Below the pieces are notes generated by a model that made no database searches, was not told where the DNA came from, and worked only from the letters and a program-made list of their open reading frames with translations. The translations under genes were made by a program, and so were the position numbers. Below are positions 36,013-45,514 of a DNA stretch of 48,381 bases, in pieces; positions within the stretch are counted from its first letter, which is position 1; every line of letters starts with the position of its first letter. Origin of the DNA: an uncultured beta proteobacterium (lineage in GTDB: Bacteria > Pseudomonadota > Gammaproteobacteria > Burkholderiales > SG8-39); assembly GCA_903859155.1 (NCBI GenBank), contig CAIOLO010000030.1, positions 1 to 48,381 of the forward strand, read 5' to 3'.

Positions 36013-36858
36013 TCAGCCGGCGGACAGTACGCTCTTCATCTTGACCAGTGCCTTCGCCTCAATCTGGCGGATACGCTCGGCAGACACCTTGAATTCCGCG
36101 GCCAGGTCATGCAACGTCGCCTGGTCTTTTTCCTTCAACCAGCGCGTCTCGATAATGCGGCGGCTGCGATCGTCCAGACTCGCAAGGGCCGCGCTCAAAC
36201 CGTCGGTCCTTCCACGCTGCTCCTGAAAGGCTTCAAGCGCCTGCTGCGGCTCAAGACCGGCGTCCGTCAAATAGGCAATGGGCGCGTACCGGTCTTCATC
36301 CTGATCGGTCTCCAGGGCCATGTCCTGCCCGGCTAGCCGCATTTCCATTTCCGCGACATCCTCCGGCTTGACACTGAGTTTCCGGGCGATCGACTTGATT
36401 TCCGTCTGTGTCAACGGGTCAATGCCGGGTTTCATGCCGCGCAAATTGAAAAAAAGCTTGCGCTGCGCCTTGGTGGTCGCGATCCGCAACAACCGCCAGT
36501 TGCGCAATACGTACTCGTGGATTTCCGCCTTGATCCAATGAATGGCAAAGGAAACCAGCCTGACACCGCGCTCCGGATCGAATCGCTTCACCGCTTTCAT
36601 CAGGCCGATGTTTCCTTCCTGAATAAGGTCGCCATGTGGCAATCCATACCCAAGGTATCCGCGCGCAATGGCAACGACCAGGCGGAGGTGGGACACAACC
36701 AGTTGCCGTGCCGCCTCTAGATCCTCGCCATCGCGAAATTTTCTTGCCAGGCGGAGTTCATCCTCCGCGCTCAGCATCGGAAAGCGATTGACCGACTGGA
36801 CATAGCTGTCCAGGCTGCCGACGGCAGCGGAGAGAGGTAAAGCCAATGCGTTGCTCAT
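36013..36858 (-). CDS. rpoH: RNA polymerase heat-shock sigma factor RpoH (sigma-32)
   Basis: This is a 281-residue sigma-70 family factor. Region 2 has LVVSHLRLVVAIARGYLGYG, GDLIQEGNIGLMKAVKRFDP and VRLVSFAIHWIKAEIHEYVL, and the RpoH box is close to QRKLFFNLRG. Region 4 ends with the helix-turn-helix LHDLAAEFKVSAERIRQIEA. It directs transcription of chaperone and protease genes. The start at 36858 has TTGGAGGTCATC before it. A CIRCE operator overlaps its promoter. It lies downstream of ftsYEX, as in E. coli. Confidence 0.97.
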   Translation of the reverse strand: MSNALALPLSAAVGSLDSYVQSVNRFPMLSAEDELRLARKFRDGEDLEAARQLVVSHLRLVVAIARGYLGYGLPHGDLIQEGNIGLMKAVKRFDPERGVRLVSFAIHWIKAEIHEYVLRNWRLLRIATTKAQRKLFFNLRGMKPGIDPLTQTEIKSIARKLSVKPEDVAEMEMRLAGQDMALETDQDEDRYAPIAYLTDAGLEPQQALEAFQEQRGRTDGLSAALASLDDRSRRIIETRWLKEKDQATLHDLAAEFKVSAERIRQIEAKALVKMKSVLSAG

Positions 36859-36997
36859 GATGACCTCCAATTCGTACAACCAGATCGCAGCAAACCAGAT
36901 CGTGGCCTGGGTAGGCCCCTGACTTGGCAAGCGCCGATTTCTGATTATTCGGCGCCAGTTGCAATACCGGAAAATGCTTCAAATCCCAATCAGGCGT

Positions 36998-37027
36998 ATT
37001 TTAGCACTCGTTGCAGTAGAGTGCCAA
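36998..37027 (-). promoter_or_regulatory. Promoter of rpoH
   Basis: On the minus strand TTGGCA (complement of 37022-37027) is followed after 18 bases by TAAAAT (complement of 36998-37003). It predicts a leader of about 130 bases. Both hexamers lie within or touch the CIRCE operator. Confidence 0.55.
37001..37027. promoter_or_regulatory. CIRCE operator (HrcA binding site) upstream of rpoH
   Basis: TTAGCACTC, nine bases, GAGTGCCAA: this equals the CIRCE consensus TTAGCACTC-N9-GAGTGCTAA with a single mismatch and the exact spacer. It overlaps the predicted rpoH promoter from the -35 to the -10, the expected position for repression by HrcA. hrcA itself is not in the window. Confidence 0.88.
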
Positions 37028-37032
37028 AATTG

Positions 37033-37056
37033 AAAAAAGTTCCCTTGGGAAAGTTG
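37033..37056 (-). terminator. Weak terminator after ftsX
   Basis: On the minus strand TTCCC/GGGAA with a tight loop is followed by six T, about 40 bases past the ftsX stop and before the rpoH promoter. The stem is short, so some read-through into rpoH is likely. Confidence 0.4.
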
Positions 37057-37095
37057 GCAAATAGTTGATCTTGGAATTTAAATATCTTTTTTAAA

Positions 37096-37998
37096 TCAAT
37101 CAACACTTTGTAAGTGTGCACTGACCGATAGATAAGACCCCAGCCACCCCAGCAGCCCTGAGAACAGCAAAAAAGTTCCACAATCTGGCGCACCCAGTGA
37201 GTCCAGGCGAAATTGGCTTCCATAGAGGGACGCCAACGTCGCCACGTCCGTGTTCATGAGGGCCAGTCCTCCAGATACCAGGCCAAGAGCGATCAGTCCG
37301 CCGAGCAAGCCAAGCATTCCGCCCAGATAGAGGAACGGGCGATGGATATAAGCATCGGTGGCGCCAATCAGGCGGGAAACTTCAATTTCGTCGTGCTGAG
37401 TGAGAATTTGCAGCCGGATGGTGTTGAAGGTTACGGCGATCAGAGCCAGCGAGAGCAGCACGCCAAGAAGTACCAGGACGGTTCGTCCCAGCCTGATCAA
37501 CGCATCAAGGCGGCGCATCCAGCCGGAGTCCGTCTGCACGTGAGTCACCTTGGCGAATCCGCCCGCTGTCTGGGAAATGTGCTCTGCAAGAGCCGCGTTA
37601 TTGCCATCCAGCGTAACGACAATGGCGTCCGGAAGGGGATTCTCCCGCAGGGCCCCGATCACCCCCGAAAGGTTGGCTGAACGCGCGAGATCGTGCAACG
37701 CGGTCGCACGAGGCACAAAGCGCATCTGGGCGACTCCGGATTCGCGGCGCAGCCGGTCCTCAATGGACCGAATATCGTCGCTGGAGGCGCTTCGGTCCAG
37801 AAAAAGACTCACTTGCGCCTGAGAGGAGAATCCGCCGGCCAGGGTTTGAAGATTGACCAGAAGCACATATGCTCCCAGCGGAAGCGCGAGTGCCGCCCCG
37901 ATGACGGCAACGTTGAGAGCTGTGCCGATCGGTGTGGCGGTCAAGCGGGCAATCGTGCCCCGCCAACTGTGAAAATGGTGCCGCAGCCAGGCGCTCAC
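37096..37998 (-). CDS. ftsX: Cell division permease FtsX
   Basis: This is a 300-residue inner-membrane protein with a cytosolic N-terminus, a first helix (ALNVAVIGAALALPLGAYVL), a periplasmic domain and three more helices (including TVLVLLGVLLSLALIAVTF). It works with FtsE to activate septal peptidoglycan hydrolases, in E. coli through EnvC, which is also encoded in this window. The start is a GTG overlapping the FtsE stop. Confidence 0.93.
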   Translation of the reverse strand: MSAWLRHHFHSWRGTIARLTATPIGTALNVAVIGAALALPLGAYVLLVNLQTLAGGFSSQAQVSLFLDRSASSDDIRSIEDRLRRESGVAQMRFVPRATALHDLARSANLSGVIGALRENPLPDAIVVTLDGNNAALAEHISQTAGGFAKVTHVQTDSGWMRRLDALIRLGRTVLVLLGVLLSLALIAVTFNTIRLQILTQHDEIEVSRLIGATDAYIHRPFLYLGGMLGLLGGLIALGLVSGGLALMNTDVATLASLYGSQFRLDSLGAPDCGTFLLFSGLLGWLGSYLSVSAHLQSVD

Positions 37999-38663
37999 GC
38001 CTGCCGGCCCTTGGACAGCGCCAACAGGCGCGGCTGCAACTGGGAGATGGCCGCCAGGTCATGCGTGGCAACCAGCACGGTGACCCCGACCTGGTTGAAT
38101 GAACGAAAAATCTCCATGACCGAACGGGCGGTTTCCAGATCCAGACTCGCGGTCGGTTCATCGGCAAGCAATATGCTGGGGCGGTTGACCACCGCCCGCG
38201 CGATGCACAGGCGCTGCTGTTCACCACCCGAAAGACTCATGGGGTTGGCTTTTTCCCGCGCAAGCAGCCCCACCTTGTCGAGCGCGGCGCGCGCCCTGCG
38301 GGAGGCGTCCTTGGTAGTCAGGCCAATCACCTGAAGGGGCAGCATGACGTTGTCGAAAACGCTGCGGTCATACAGCAATTTATGGTCCTGAAAAACCAGG
38401 CCGAGATTCCGACGCAGGAAGGGTCTGGCCGCGCGTTGCATGGTCGAAACGTTCTGGCCGGCGACCAATACCGTTCCGGTACTGGACCGCTCGATTGCGG
38501 CGACAAGTTTCAGCAGGGTCGACTTGCCGGCGCCGGAATGGCCTGTGACGAACAGCAATTCGCCTGTGTCCACCTCAAAATTGATGCCGCTCAATGCATC
38601 ATAACCGCCGGGATAGCGTTTGCAGACCTCCCTGAAGCTGATGATGGGGGCACTCGCCGCCAA
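37995..38663 (-). CDS. ftsE: Cell division ATP-binding protein FtsE
   Basis: The 222-residue ABC ATPase has Walker A GHSGAGKSTLL, signature LSGGEQQRLCIARA and Walker B ILLADEPTASLD, all standard. It couples ATP use to FtsX in the septum. The only plausible start is a TTG at 38663, with AGGA 11 bases upstream overlapping the ftsY stop. It overlaps ftsX by four bases. Confidence 0.95.
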   Translation of the reverse strand: MAASAPIISFREVCKRYPGGYDALSGINFEVDTGELLFVTGHSGAGKSTLLKLVAAIERSSTGTVLVAGQNVSTMQRAARPFLRRNLGLVFQDHKLLYDRSVFDNVMLPLQVIGLTTKDASRRARAALDKVGLLAREKANPMSLSGGEQQRLCIARAVVNRPSILLADEPTASLDLETARSVMEIFRSFNQVGVTVLVATHDLAAISQLQPRLLALSKGRQA

Positions 38664-38668
38664 AGGAC

Positions 38669-39661
38669 CTAATCCTGATCCAGCAGGGCGGAAACAAACT
38701 CATTGGCGTTGAACGGGCGCAGGTCCTCCATGGTCTCGCCAACGCCGATGAATACCACCGGAACCACGGCATTCGCCGCGCGGCCCCCGGAAATTGACGC
38801 CTGTTTTTGGGGGGCGCCCGCCTGAGCTTGCGCAATGGCGGTGAGCACGCCGCCTTTGGCCGTGCCATCAAGTTTTGTGAGAATCAGACCGGTCAAACCC
38901 AGGGCGTCGTTAAACGCCTTGAACTGGGACAAAGCGTTCTGGCCGGTATTGGCGTCCAGGACCAGCCATATTGCATGCGGTGCAAGCGGGTCTGCCTTGG
39001 CGATGACGCGCTTGATCTTTTTCAGTTCTTCCATGAGGTGGGATTGCGTATGCAGGCGGCCTGCGGTATCGGCAATCACAACGTCGATGTTCTTCGACCT
39101 GGCCGACTGCACCGCATCGAAAATCACCGATGCGGCATCTGCGCCTGGCTGCGATATCACGGAAACCCGGTTGCGCTCGCCCCACGCCGCGAGTTGCTCG
39201 CGCGCCGCAGCCCGGAAGGTGTCGCCCGCCGCGAGCATTACCGAAAGCCCCTGCGCCTGGATGAGGTGCGCAATCTTGCCTATCGAAGTGGTCTTCCCGG
39301 CGCCATTTACCCCGGCCAGCATGATGACGAAAGGCCGTGCGCCGTGGAATTCCATCGTAGTCTGCAGTGGCGCAAGGGCCTCGACCAGCAGCTCATGGAG
39401 CTCCGCTTTGAGCTCCTGTGCGGCAACCAGCTTCTTGCGCGAGGCGCGATCACGAAGCTTGCGCAACAACTCGGCGGAAGCGGCTACGCCCGTATCGGCA
39501 GCAAGCAGCGCCGATTCCAGTTCCTCGAACAGCGCCTCATCGATCTTTCTGGCGACCAGCAGGCTGCCAAGCCGCGAGCCGGTGTTTTTCAGCCCCGTCT
39601 TTAGCCGGGCGAACCAGCTTGTCGAAGTATCGTTTGACGGGCTTTTGAACAGGCCTAGCAT
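38669..39661 (-). CDS. ftsY: Signal recognition particle receptor FtsY
   Basis: The 330-residue GTPase docks SRP-ribosome complexes at the membrane. The NG domain has GVNGAGKTTSIGKIAHL, DTAGRLHTQ, TKLDGTAKGG and the terminal GVGETMEDLRPFNANEFVSA. The acidic A domain of E. coli FtsY is missing; only a short basic N-terminus precedes the N domain, as in many bacteria. The start at 39661 (MLGLFKS) is preferred to a 64-codon extension. It is divergent from rsmD. Confidence 0.95.
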   Translation of the reverse strand: MLGLFKSPSNDTSTSWFARLKTGLKNTGSRLGSLLVARKIDEALFEELESALLAADTGVAASAELLRKLRDRASRKKLVAAQELKAELHELLVEALAPLQTTMEFHGARPFVIMLAGVNGAGKTTSIGKIAHLIQAQGLSVMLAAGDTFRAAAREQLAAWGERNRVSVISQPGADAASVIFDAVQSARSKNIDVVIADTAGRLHTQSHLMEELKKIKRVIAKADPLAPHAIWLVLDANTGQNALSQFKAFNDALGLTGLILTKLDGTAKGGVLTAIAQAQAGAPQKQASISGGRAANAVVPVVFIGVGETMEDLRPFNANEFVSALLDQD

Positions 39662-39793
39662 GGGTGCCGAATCGGATTGCTCTATGCTGCGAGTAAGATA
39701 GCTGAATTCTATCAGTATGCAATAAACCAAAGCCTGGTACTGGCTCGCCGGAAGAATTCCGGCAAAAGGCTGGCAACAGACGGAGCGGCAGCA

Positions 39794-40387
39794 TTGGGCA
39801 AGAGAAAACCATCCGCAGGCGCGCCTGGCGCACCACGCTCTGTGCTTGCGCATCCAGGCTCGGTACGCATTATCGGCGGCGAGTGGCGGCGGCGCAGAAT
39901 CGCATTTCCAGGCGTCGTGCAGATCAGGCCAACGCCAGATCGCGTCAGGGAAACGTTATTCAACTGGCTGGGTCAGCGTCTCGACAGCCTGTCCTGCCTG
40001 GATCTCTTCGCGGGCTCCGGCGCGCTTGGCCTGGAGGCGGCATCGCGCGGCGCGGTTGCGGTGACGCTGGTGGAAAATCACCCCCGCGTCGCGGTTGCCC
40101 TGCGCGATTCAATACGATTGCTGGGTGCGAATCAGGTCCGTGTGGTGCATGCCGATGCGCTAGAATTCCTTGTTCAGGACCGGGCCACCTATGATGTGGT
40201 GTTCATCGATCCGCCCTACGCGGATGGACCGCCCAATGCCCTGATGGAACATTTGTCGCGGCGACTTGCTGCAGGTGCGAGGGTCTATGTCGAGGGTGAT
40301 AGAAGGTTCGAGCCCCCGCCGGGATGGCGGATCCTGCGGCAGGATCGCGCCGGTATGGCTCATTTTCAATTATTGCAGGTTGGATAG
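39794..40387 (+). CDS. rsmD: 16S rRNA (guanine(966)-N2)-methyltransferase
   Basis: This is a 197-residue SAM-dependent methyltransferase. VRIIGGEWRRRRI, RPTPDRVRETLFNWLG, CLDLFAGSGALGLEAASRG and the N6/N2-methylase motif VFIDPPYADGP are RsmD signatures. There is no ATG in a suitable place; TTG at 39794 with GGAG eight bases upstream is the best start, and GTG at 39842 is an alternative. coaD follows after three bases, the usual pairing. Confidence 0.92.
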   Translation: MGKRKPSAGAPGAPRSVLAHPGSVRIIGGEWRRRRIAFPGVVQIRPTPDRVRETLFNWLGQRLDSLSCLDLFAGSGALGLEAASRGAVAVTLVENHPRVAVALRDSIRLLGANQVRVVHADALEFLVQDRATYDVVFIDPPYADGPPNALMEHLSRRLAAGARVYVEGDRRFEPPPGWRILRQDRAGMAHFQLLQVG

Positions 40388-40879
<492 letters not shown>

Positions 40880-40967
40880 CCGCAAGGTTCCGGCGGCCCT
40901 CCAGAGGGATTTCGATGCCCGGGATCAGCGAATTACCGGATACGCGAACCTGTTCGCAGCGGCAGTC

Positions 40968-41780
40968 TCATTTCTGGCAACTCGGGCAGTAAAAGGTCGA
41001 ACGCTGCCCCTGCCGGAGTTCCTTGATCGGCGTGGAACAGCGACGGCATGGAGCGCCGGCGCGGTCGTACACCATGGTTTGAAGCTGAAAACAACCCAGT
41101 TCGCCATTGCTTTGCACATAGTCCCTGAGACTGCTGCCGCCGGCGCGCAGCGATTCCTGCAGGGTATCCACAACGGCGCCGGCCAGGGTGATGCAGCGTT
41201 CGCGGCTCAGGCGCCCCGCTCGGGTTTGCGGCCTGATTCCTGCGCGAAACAGGCTCTCGCTGGCGTAAATGTTGCCGACGCCGACTACGACCAGCTGATT
41301 CATCAGCAACTGCTTGATGGCGACCTTGCGGTTGCGTGTGGCCCGGTGCAGGAAGTGCCCGGAGAACTCGGTACCCAGTGGTTCCACGCCGAGTTGGCGC
41401 AGCAAAGGGTGCTGTTCGGCCTTGCCCGCCTGCCAGATCACGCAGCCAAAGCGCCGCGGGTCCCGGAAGCGCAACAGGGCATCCCCGAAAACGATGTCGA
41501 CATGATCGTGGGGCAGCGCTCTCTCGCCGGTGTTCAACACCCGCAGGCTGCCCGACATGCCAAGGTGAATGATCAGGCACCCCTTGCCCAGTTCGAGAAT
41601 GAGGTATTTTGCGCGACGCCGTACCGCCTCGACCTTCAGGCTGGTCAGCGTTCTTGCGAGCGAATCCGGAATCGGCCAGCGCAGGCGCGAGTCCCGAACC
41701 ACGACCGATGAGATGCGCCTGCCCAGCACATGCGGTTCGATACCGCGGCGGGTGATTTCAACTTCTGGTAGTTCCGGCAT
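40968..41780 (-). CDS. mutM: Formamidopyrimidine-DNA glycosylase (MutM/Fpg)
   Basis: This is a 270-residue base-excision repair enzyme that removes 8-oxoguanine. The N-terminus MPELPEVEITRRGIEPHVLG carries the catalytic Pro2 and Glu3, and the C-terminal zinc finger has CRRC and CPSC. The start is fixed by the Pro2 requirement at 41780; a long upstream extension is not coding. It converges with coaD and is divergent from the TPR gene. Confidence 0.97.
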   Translation of the reverse strand: MPELPEVEITRRGIEPHVLGRRISSVVVRDSRLRWPIPDSLARTLTSLKVEAVRRRAKYLILELGKGCLIIHLGMSGSLRVLNTGERALPHDHVDIVFGDALLRFRDPRRFGCVIWQAGKAEQHPLLRQLGVEPLGTEFSGHFLHRATRNRKVAIKQLLMNQLVVVGVGNIYASESLFRAGIRPQTRAGRLSRERCITLAGAVVDTLQESLRAGGSSLRDYVQSNGELGCFQLQTMVYDRAGAPCRRCSTPIKELRQGQRSTFYCPSCQK

Positions 41781-41944
41781 GGCTTTTTCGGTTTCCTGCG
41801 GGTCGGCGACAATAAAAGTGGCAAAGTGCACTCCTGCCCGTGCGGTTCCTATTCTGCGGGAAGTTGGCGGGCATGTGGGGCAATGGGAATCTATATCGTT
41901 CGCCGGCCTGATAAACTGCATTTTCAAATAGCGACGAGGTTGGC

Positions 41945-43747
41945 ATGCTGGCAAAGCGATTTGAAAAACACGTAAGCGCGCATCTTCTATGCGCCCTGGC
42001 GTTTGTCGTCGCCCTGTCGGGTTGCGCGCAGCAACCGGGCAGGACCTCGGGCGCGAAGTCGGTGGAGGCCTCGGTCGACGACGAGGCGGCTGATGACATC
42101 GCATCATCGCCGGGACAGCAGACCTCGGCAGACGACGCGCGGTCGGTGTTGCCCTTGCAGGACCTGACCGATACGATACTTTACGAGTTCCTATTGGCGG
42201 AAATTGCAGGCCAGCGCGGCAACGCGGGTTTGTCTGCGCAAGCCTACTTTGATCTGGCCAAGCGCACGCGTGATCCGAGAATTGCACGGCGTGCGACCGA
42301 GGTCTCGATATTCGCGCGGATGAACAATATCGCGCTGGAATCGGCGCGCCTCTGGTACGAGGCCGATCCGGGTTCGGCGCGCGCGGTGCAGGTTCTCGCC
42401 GGCCTGCTGCTTGGGGCTGGTCAGCTGGAGGAGGCCCATCCGCTTCTGCGCAACATGCTTGCCGCGCCTGGCGCGAATCCCGGCGACACTTTCCTGCAGT
42501 TGGTCCGGTCACTGTCCAACGTCAGGGACAAAGCCGCGAGCCTGCTGTTGATGCAGCGGCTTGGCGCTGACCACGCGTCTCTTCCACAGTCTCACCTGGC
42601 CATCGCGCAGGCGGCCTTGGCCGCGGAGCGAGAGGATGTTGCGATTGAGGAGGTCCGCAAGGCGCAGGTCTTGCGCCCCGACTGGGAGGCCGCGGTGCTG
42701 TTCGAGGCCCAGGTCCTGCAGCGGAAATCGAATCCTGATGCCATCGCCCGCCTGGCCCGCCATTTGCAGCGCTTTCCCAATTCCCGCGATATACGGATGA
42801 ATTACGCGCGCGCCCTGGTCAGCGAGCAACGCATCGCGGAGGCGCGAACCGAATTCCAGAAATTGCTGGCTGATTACCCGAGCAACACCGAAGTCATCTA
42901 TTCGGTGGCGCTGCTCGCGTTGCAATCCAACGATCTGGCGGTCGCGGAGACGAACCTGCTTCGCCTGCTGGACCTGGATTTTCGTGACAAGGATGGCGTG
43001 CGCATGTATCTGGGGCAGATTGCCGAGGAGCTGAACCGGTTTCCCGATGCGCTGCGCTGGTACAACGAAGTTGAATCCGGCGAGCAGTATCTTCCGGCGC
43101 AGATACGCTACGCACAGGTGCTCGCCAAACAAGGCAGCCTCGACAAGGCACGCAGCCACCTGCATGCGCTTGCCGAACAGAACAGCGGGCAGCGGGTGCC
43201 GCTGGTGCTCGCCGAAGCCCAGTTGTTGCGCGACGCCAATGAAGTCAAGGAGGCGTTTCAGTTGCTTGGCAAGGCGCTGGATGGGCAGCCCGAGAATCCT
43301 GATTTGCTGTACGACTACGCGATGCTCGCAGAGCGCGTCGATCGCGTCGATATTCTGGAGAGCAGCATCCGCAAGGTGATTGCCGTGCGCCCCGATCACG
43401 CGCATGCATATAACGCATTGGGGTATTCGCTCGCGGATCGCAACGTGCGGCTGGAGGAGGCCCGGGAGTTGATCGAGGTGGCTTTGAAGCTTGCGCCTCG
43501 GGACTACTACATCATCGACAGCATGGGATGGGTTTTGTACCGGATGGGGCAGAATGCGGAAGCGGTGAAGTATCTGCGCAAGGCTTTTGCCGGGCGGCCC
43601 GACGCTGAGATCGCTGCCCATTTGGGCGAGGTTCTCTGGGTTTCCGGAGAGCGCGCCGAGGCGGAAAAGATCTGGGTGGACGCTAACCAGAAATTTCCCA
43701 AGAACGATTCGCTGACCAATACGCTCAAGCGTTTCCTGCCGCGTTGA
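41945..43747 (+). CDS. Tetratricopeptide repeat lipoprotein
   Basis: The 600-residue protein has a lipoprotein signal (CALAFVVALSGCAQQPG; acylated Cys at about residue 27), then many degenerate TPR helices across the rest, for example VIYSVALLALQSNDLAVAET and AHAYNALGYSLADRNVRLEE. TPR arrays bind other proteins. It precedes lolB, a place where Betaproteobacteria commonly carry such a gene, which suggests an outer-membrane or envelope role. No enzymatic motif is seen. GAGG lies before the ATG. Confidence 0.88.
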   Translation: MLAKRFEKHVSAHLLCALAFVVALSGCAQQPGRTSGAKSVEASVDDEAADDIASSPGQQTSADDARSVLPLQDLTDTILYEFLLAEIAGQRGNAGLSAQAYFDLAKRTRDPRIARRATEVSIFARMNNIALESARLWYEADPGSARAVQVLAGLLLGAGQLEEAHPLLRNMLAAPGANPGDTFLQLVRSLSNVRDKAASLLLMQRLGADHASLPQSHLAIAQAALAAEREDVAIEEVRKAQVLRPDWEAAVLFEAQVLQRKSNPDAIARLARHLQRFPNSRDIRMNYARALVSEQRIAEARTEFQKLLADYPSNTEVIYSVALLALQSNDLAVAETNLLRLLDLDFRDKDGVRMYLGQIAEELNRFPDALRWYNEVESGEQYLPAQIRYAQVLAKQGSLDKARSHLHALAEQNSGQRVPLVLAEAQLLRDANEVKEAFQLLGKALDGQPENPDLLYDYAMLAERVDRVDILESSIRKVIAVRPDHAHAYNALGYSLADRNVRLEEARELIEVALKLAPRDYYIIDSMGWVLYRMGQNAEAVKYLRKAFAGRPDAEIAAHLGEVLWVSGERAEAEKIWVDANQKFPKNDSLTNTLKRFLPR

Positions 43748-43759
43748 TCGGATCTGGCG

Positions 43760-44410
43760 GTGCCTAAAATTTCGGCATTGCGGCATTCCTCGGCCGGCAG
43801 CGCCAGTGTGCTTTACGCCGCATCACTGCGGGTTTTTCGCCCGTGTGCGGCCCGTTTCCCGAAACACTTGTCCGGCCTGATAGCGGGCCTTGCATGCATT
43901 GCCGGGTGCAGTTCGCTGCCGGCGGTCCTCCCGCAGGAGAACTTGACTTCCGGTTTTGAATTGACCGGGAGGGTGGCCATCAGATACGGTGATGAAGCTG
44001 CCAGCGCAAAAGTGCAATGGCGACATGGCGAGGGGGTCGATGACATGCTGATCACCAACGCCATGGGTCAGGGAATAGCGCGAATTACGCGTGCGGGAGG
44101 GGCCGTAACGCTGCAGACTGCGGATGCGCAGCAGTACCAGGCTGCGAATGCAGAGATGCTGACGCAGCAGGTTCTGGGTTGGCGCCTTCCCCTTTCCGGC
44201 CTTCCTGATTGGCTGCGTGGCCGGGCTGCTCCGGGGGAGGAGGCTCAGACAAGCCCCGGCGCCGATGGGCAGTTGCTGGAACTGCGCCAGGACGACTGGC
44301 GCATCGAGTATCAGGAATATCGGGAGGGGCGGCCAATCCGCATCCGCCTGACCCGGCCGGATCTGGAGATGCGTCTGATTGTCGACGGCTGGCAGGAAGT
44401 GGGTTCGTGA
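43760..44410 (+). CDS. lolB: Outer-membrane lipoprotein LolB
   Basis: This is a 216-residue protein as read from GTG 43760. It has a hydrophobic signal with lipobox (LIAGLACIAGCSSLP), the LolB start GFELTGRVAIRYGDEAASAK, and LPLSGLPDWLRGR. LolB receives lipoproteins from LolA and inserts them into the outer membrane. The N-terminal 48 residues are unusually long for a signal; a GTG at 43808 would give a more normal one. Its stop overlaps ispE. Confidence 0.9.
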   Translation: MPKISALRHSSAGSASVLYAASLRVFRPCAARFPKHLSGLIAGLACIAGCSSLPAVLPQENLTSGFELTGRVAIRYGDEAASAKVQWRHGEGVDDMLITNAMGQGIARITRAGGAVTLQTADAQQYQAANAEMLTQQVLGWRLPLSGLPDWLRGRAAPGEEAQTSPGADGQLLELRQDDWRIEYQEYREGRPIRIRLTRPDLEMRLIVDGWQEVGS

Positions 44411-45255
44411 AATCCACTGTCGCATCCTGGGACAGGGACTGGCCGGCGCCCGCAAAACTCAACCTGTTCCTGCACGTGGTCGGTCGGCGTGACGACGGTT
44501 ACCATTTGCTGCAGACCGTGTTTCGGCTGATCGATTACAGCGATCATCTGCGTTTTACTCCTCGAGGCGATGGTCTGGTGCGGCATACCCGGTCGTTGCC
44601 CGGGGTCAGCGACGAAACCGAGTTGTCGGCAAGGGCCGCGCGTCTGCTGCAGGCCGAAACCGGAAGCTCCAAGGGTGTGGACATCGATTTGCAGAAGAAT
44701 ATTCCCATGGGCGGGGGGTTGGGGGGGGGCAGTTCCGACGCGGCAACGGCGTTGATTGCCCTGAACAAGTTATGGGATCTGGGGTTGTCGCGGGACCAGT
44801 TGGCGCGTCTTGCATTGCGCCTGGGGGCCGATGTGCCCTTTTTCCTGTTCGGGGCCAATGCCTTCGCCGAGGGTATTGGCGAGCGGCTCTCCCCGATCGA
44901 ACTGCGCCCGGCCTGGTACACCGTGCTGGTGCCACCGGTGGCGGTGCCGACACCGGCCGTTTTTGCCGACCCTAGTTTGACAAGAGACTCGAAAACCGTC
45001 ACAATTTCAGGCTTTTCCGAGGGGTTTGGGCGAAACGACCTGGAGCCGGTAGTGTGCCGGCAATACCCGGTTGTTGCAGCGCACCTTTCGTGGTTGAAAA
45101 AATTTGGAGACGCCCGGATGAGTGGTTCGGGCGCCTGTGTATTTGCCGAATTTCCCGCCGAGTCGCAGGCGCGCTCGGTTCTCGCCAAAATGCCAAAGGA
45201 ATTGCGCGGATTTGTAGCCCCTGGGCTGGCGCGACACCCGTTGGCAGAGGTTTAG
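44407..45255 (+). CDS. ispE: 4-diphosphocytidyl-2-C-methyl-D-erythritol kinase
   Basis: The 282-residue GHMP kinase of the methylerythritol phosphate isoprenoid pathway begins with APAKLNLFLHVVGRRDDGYH. It has the ATP loop PMGGGLGGGSSDAATAL and ends with MSGSGACVFAEF. The start is a GTG overlapping the LolB stop (GTGA), so translation is coupled. ispE followed by tRNA-Gln is the normal order; prs, usually next, is displaced by the integrated element. Confidence 0.96.
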   Translation: MKSTVASWDRDWPAPAKLNLFLHVVGRRDDGYHLLQTVFRLIDYSDHLRFTPRGDGLVRHTRSLPGVSDETELSARAARLLQAETGSSKGVDIDLQKNIPMGGGLGGGSSDAATALIALNKLWDLGLSRDQLARLALRLGADVPFFLFGANAFAEGIGERLSPIELRPAWYTVLVPPVAVPTPAVFADPSLTRDSKTVTISGFSEGFGRNDLEPVVCRQYPVVAAHLSWLKKFGDARMSGSGACVFAEFPAESQARSVLAKMPKELRGFVAPGLARHPLAEV

Positions 45256-45270
45256 GGGACGTTTAGCGCT

Positions 45271-45347
45271 TGGGGAGTCGCCAAGCTGGTTAAGGCACCG
45301 GATTTTGATTCCGGCATGCGAAGGTTCGAATCCTTCCTCCCCAGCCA
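45271..45347 (+). tRNA. tRNA-Gln (anticodon TTG)
   Basis: This is a complete cloverleaf of 77 bases including encoded CCA. Acceptor TGGGGAG pairs with CTCCCCA. The anticodon stem CCGGA/TCCGG has loop TTTTGAT, with anticodon TTG at 45305-45307. The T-loop is GGTTCGAATCC. The 3' end is the probable integration site of the element that starts immediately downstream. Confidence 0.97.
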
Positions 45348-45354
45348 GTAATTC

Positions 45355-45390
45355 AAGGAGTTGGCAGATAGTAACTGCTAACTCCTTTTT
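45355..45390 (+). terminator. Terminator after tRNA-Gln
   Basis: AGGAGTT-GGCAG and CTGC-TAACTCCT form an imperfect hairpin followed by five T, eight bases past the tRNA CCA. Confidence 0.75.
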
Positions 45391-45394
45391 ATTT

Positions 45395-45414
45395 GGTGCA
45401 CTGGTGGTGCACTG
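45395..45414. repeat. Direct repeat pair GGTGCACTG, 11-base period
   Basis: GGTGCACTG occurs at 45395-45403 and 45406-45414. The same core in inverted orientation recurs downstream at 45515 and 45526. Candidate arm-type binding sites of the integrase. Confidence 0.55.
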
Positions 45415-45514
45415 TCAGGCAGACCATATCCCCGATATCCCTCCAGTGTGGTCATCGTCTGCCCCCCCTTCCATTGACTCTTGCCTGTGGATAAGTGATC
45501 TTTTTTGTACCTAG

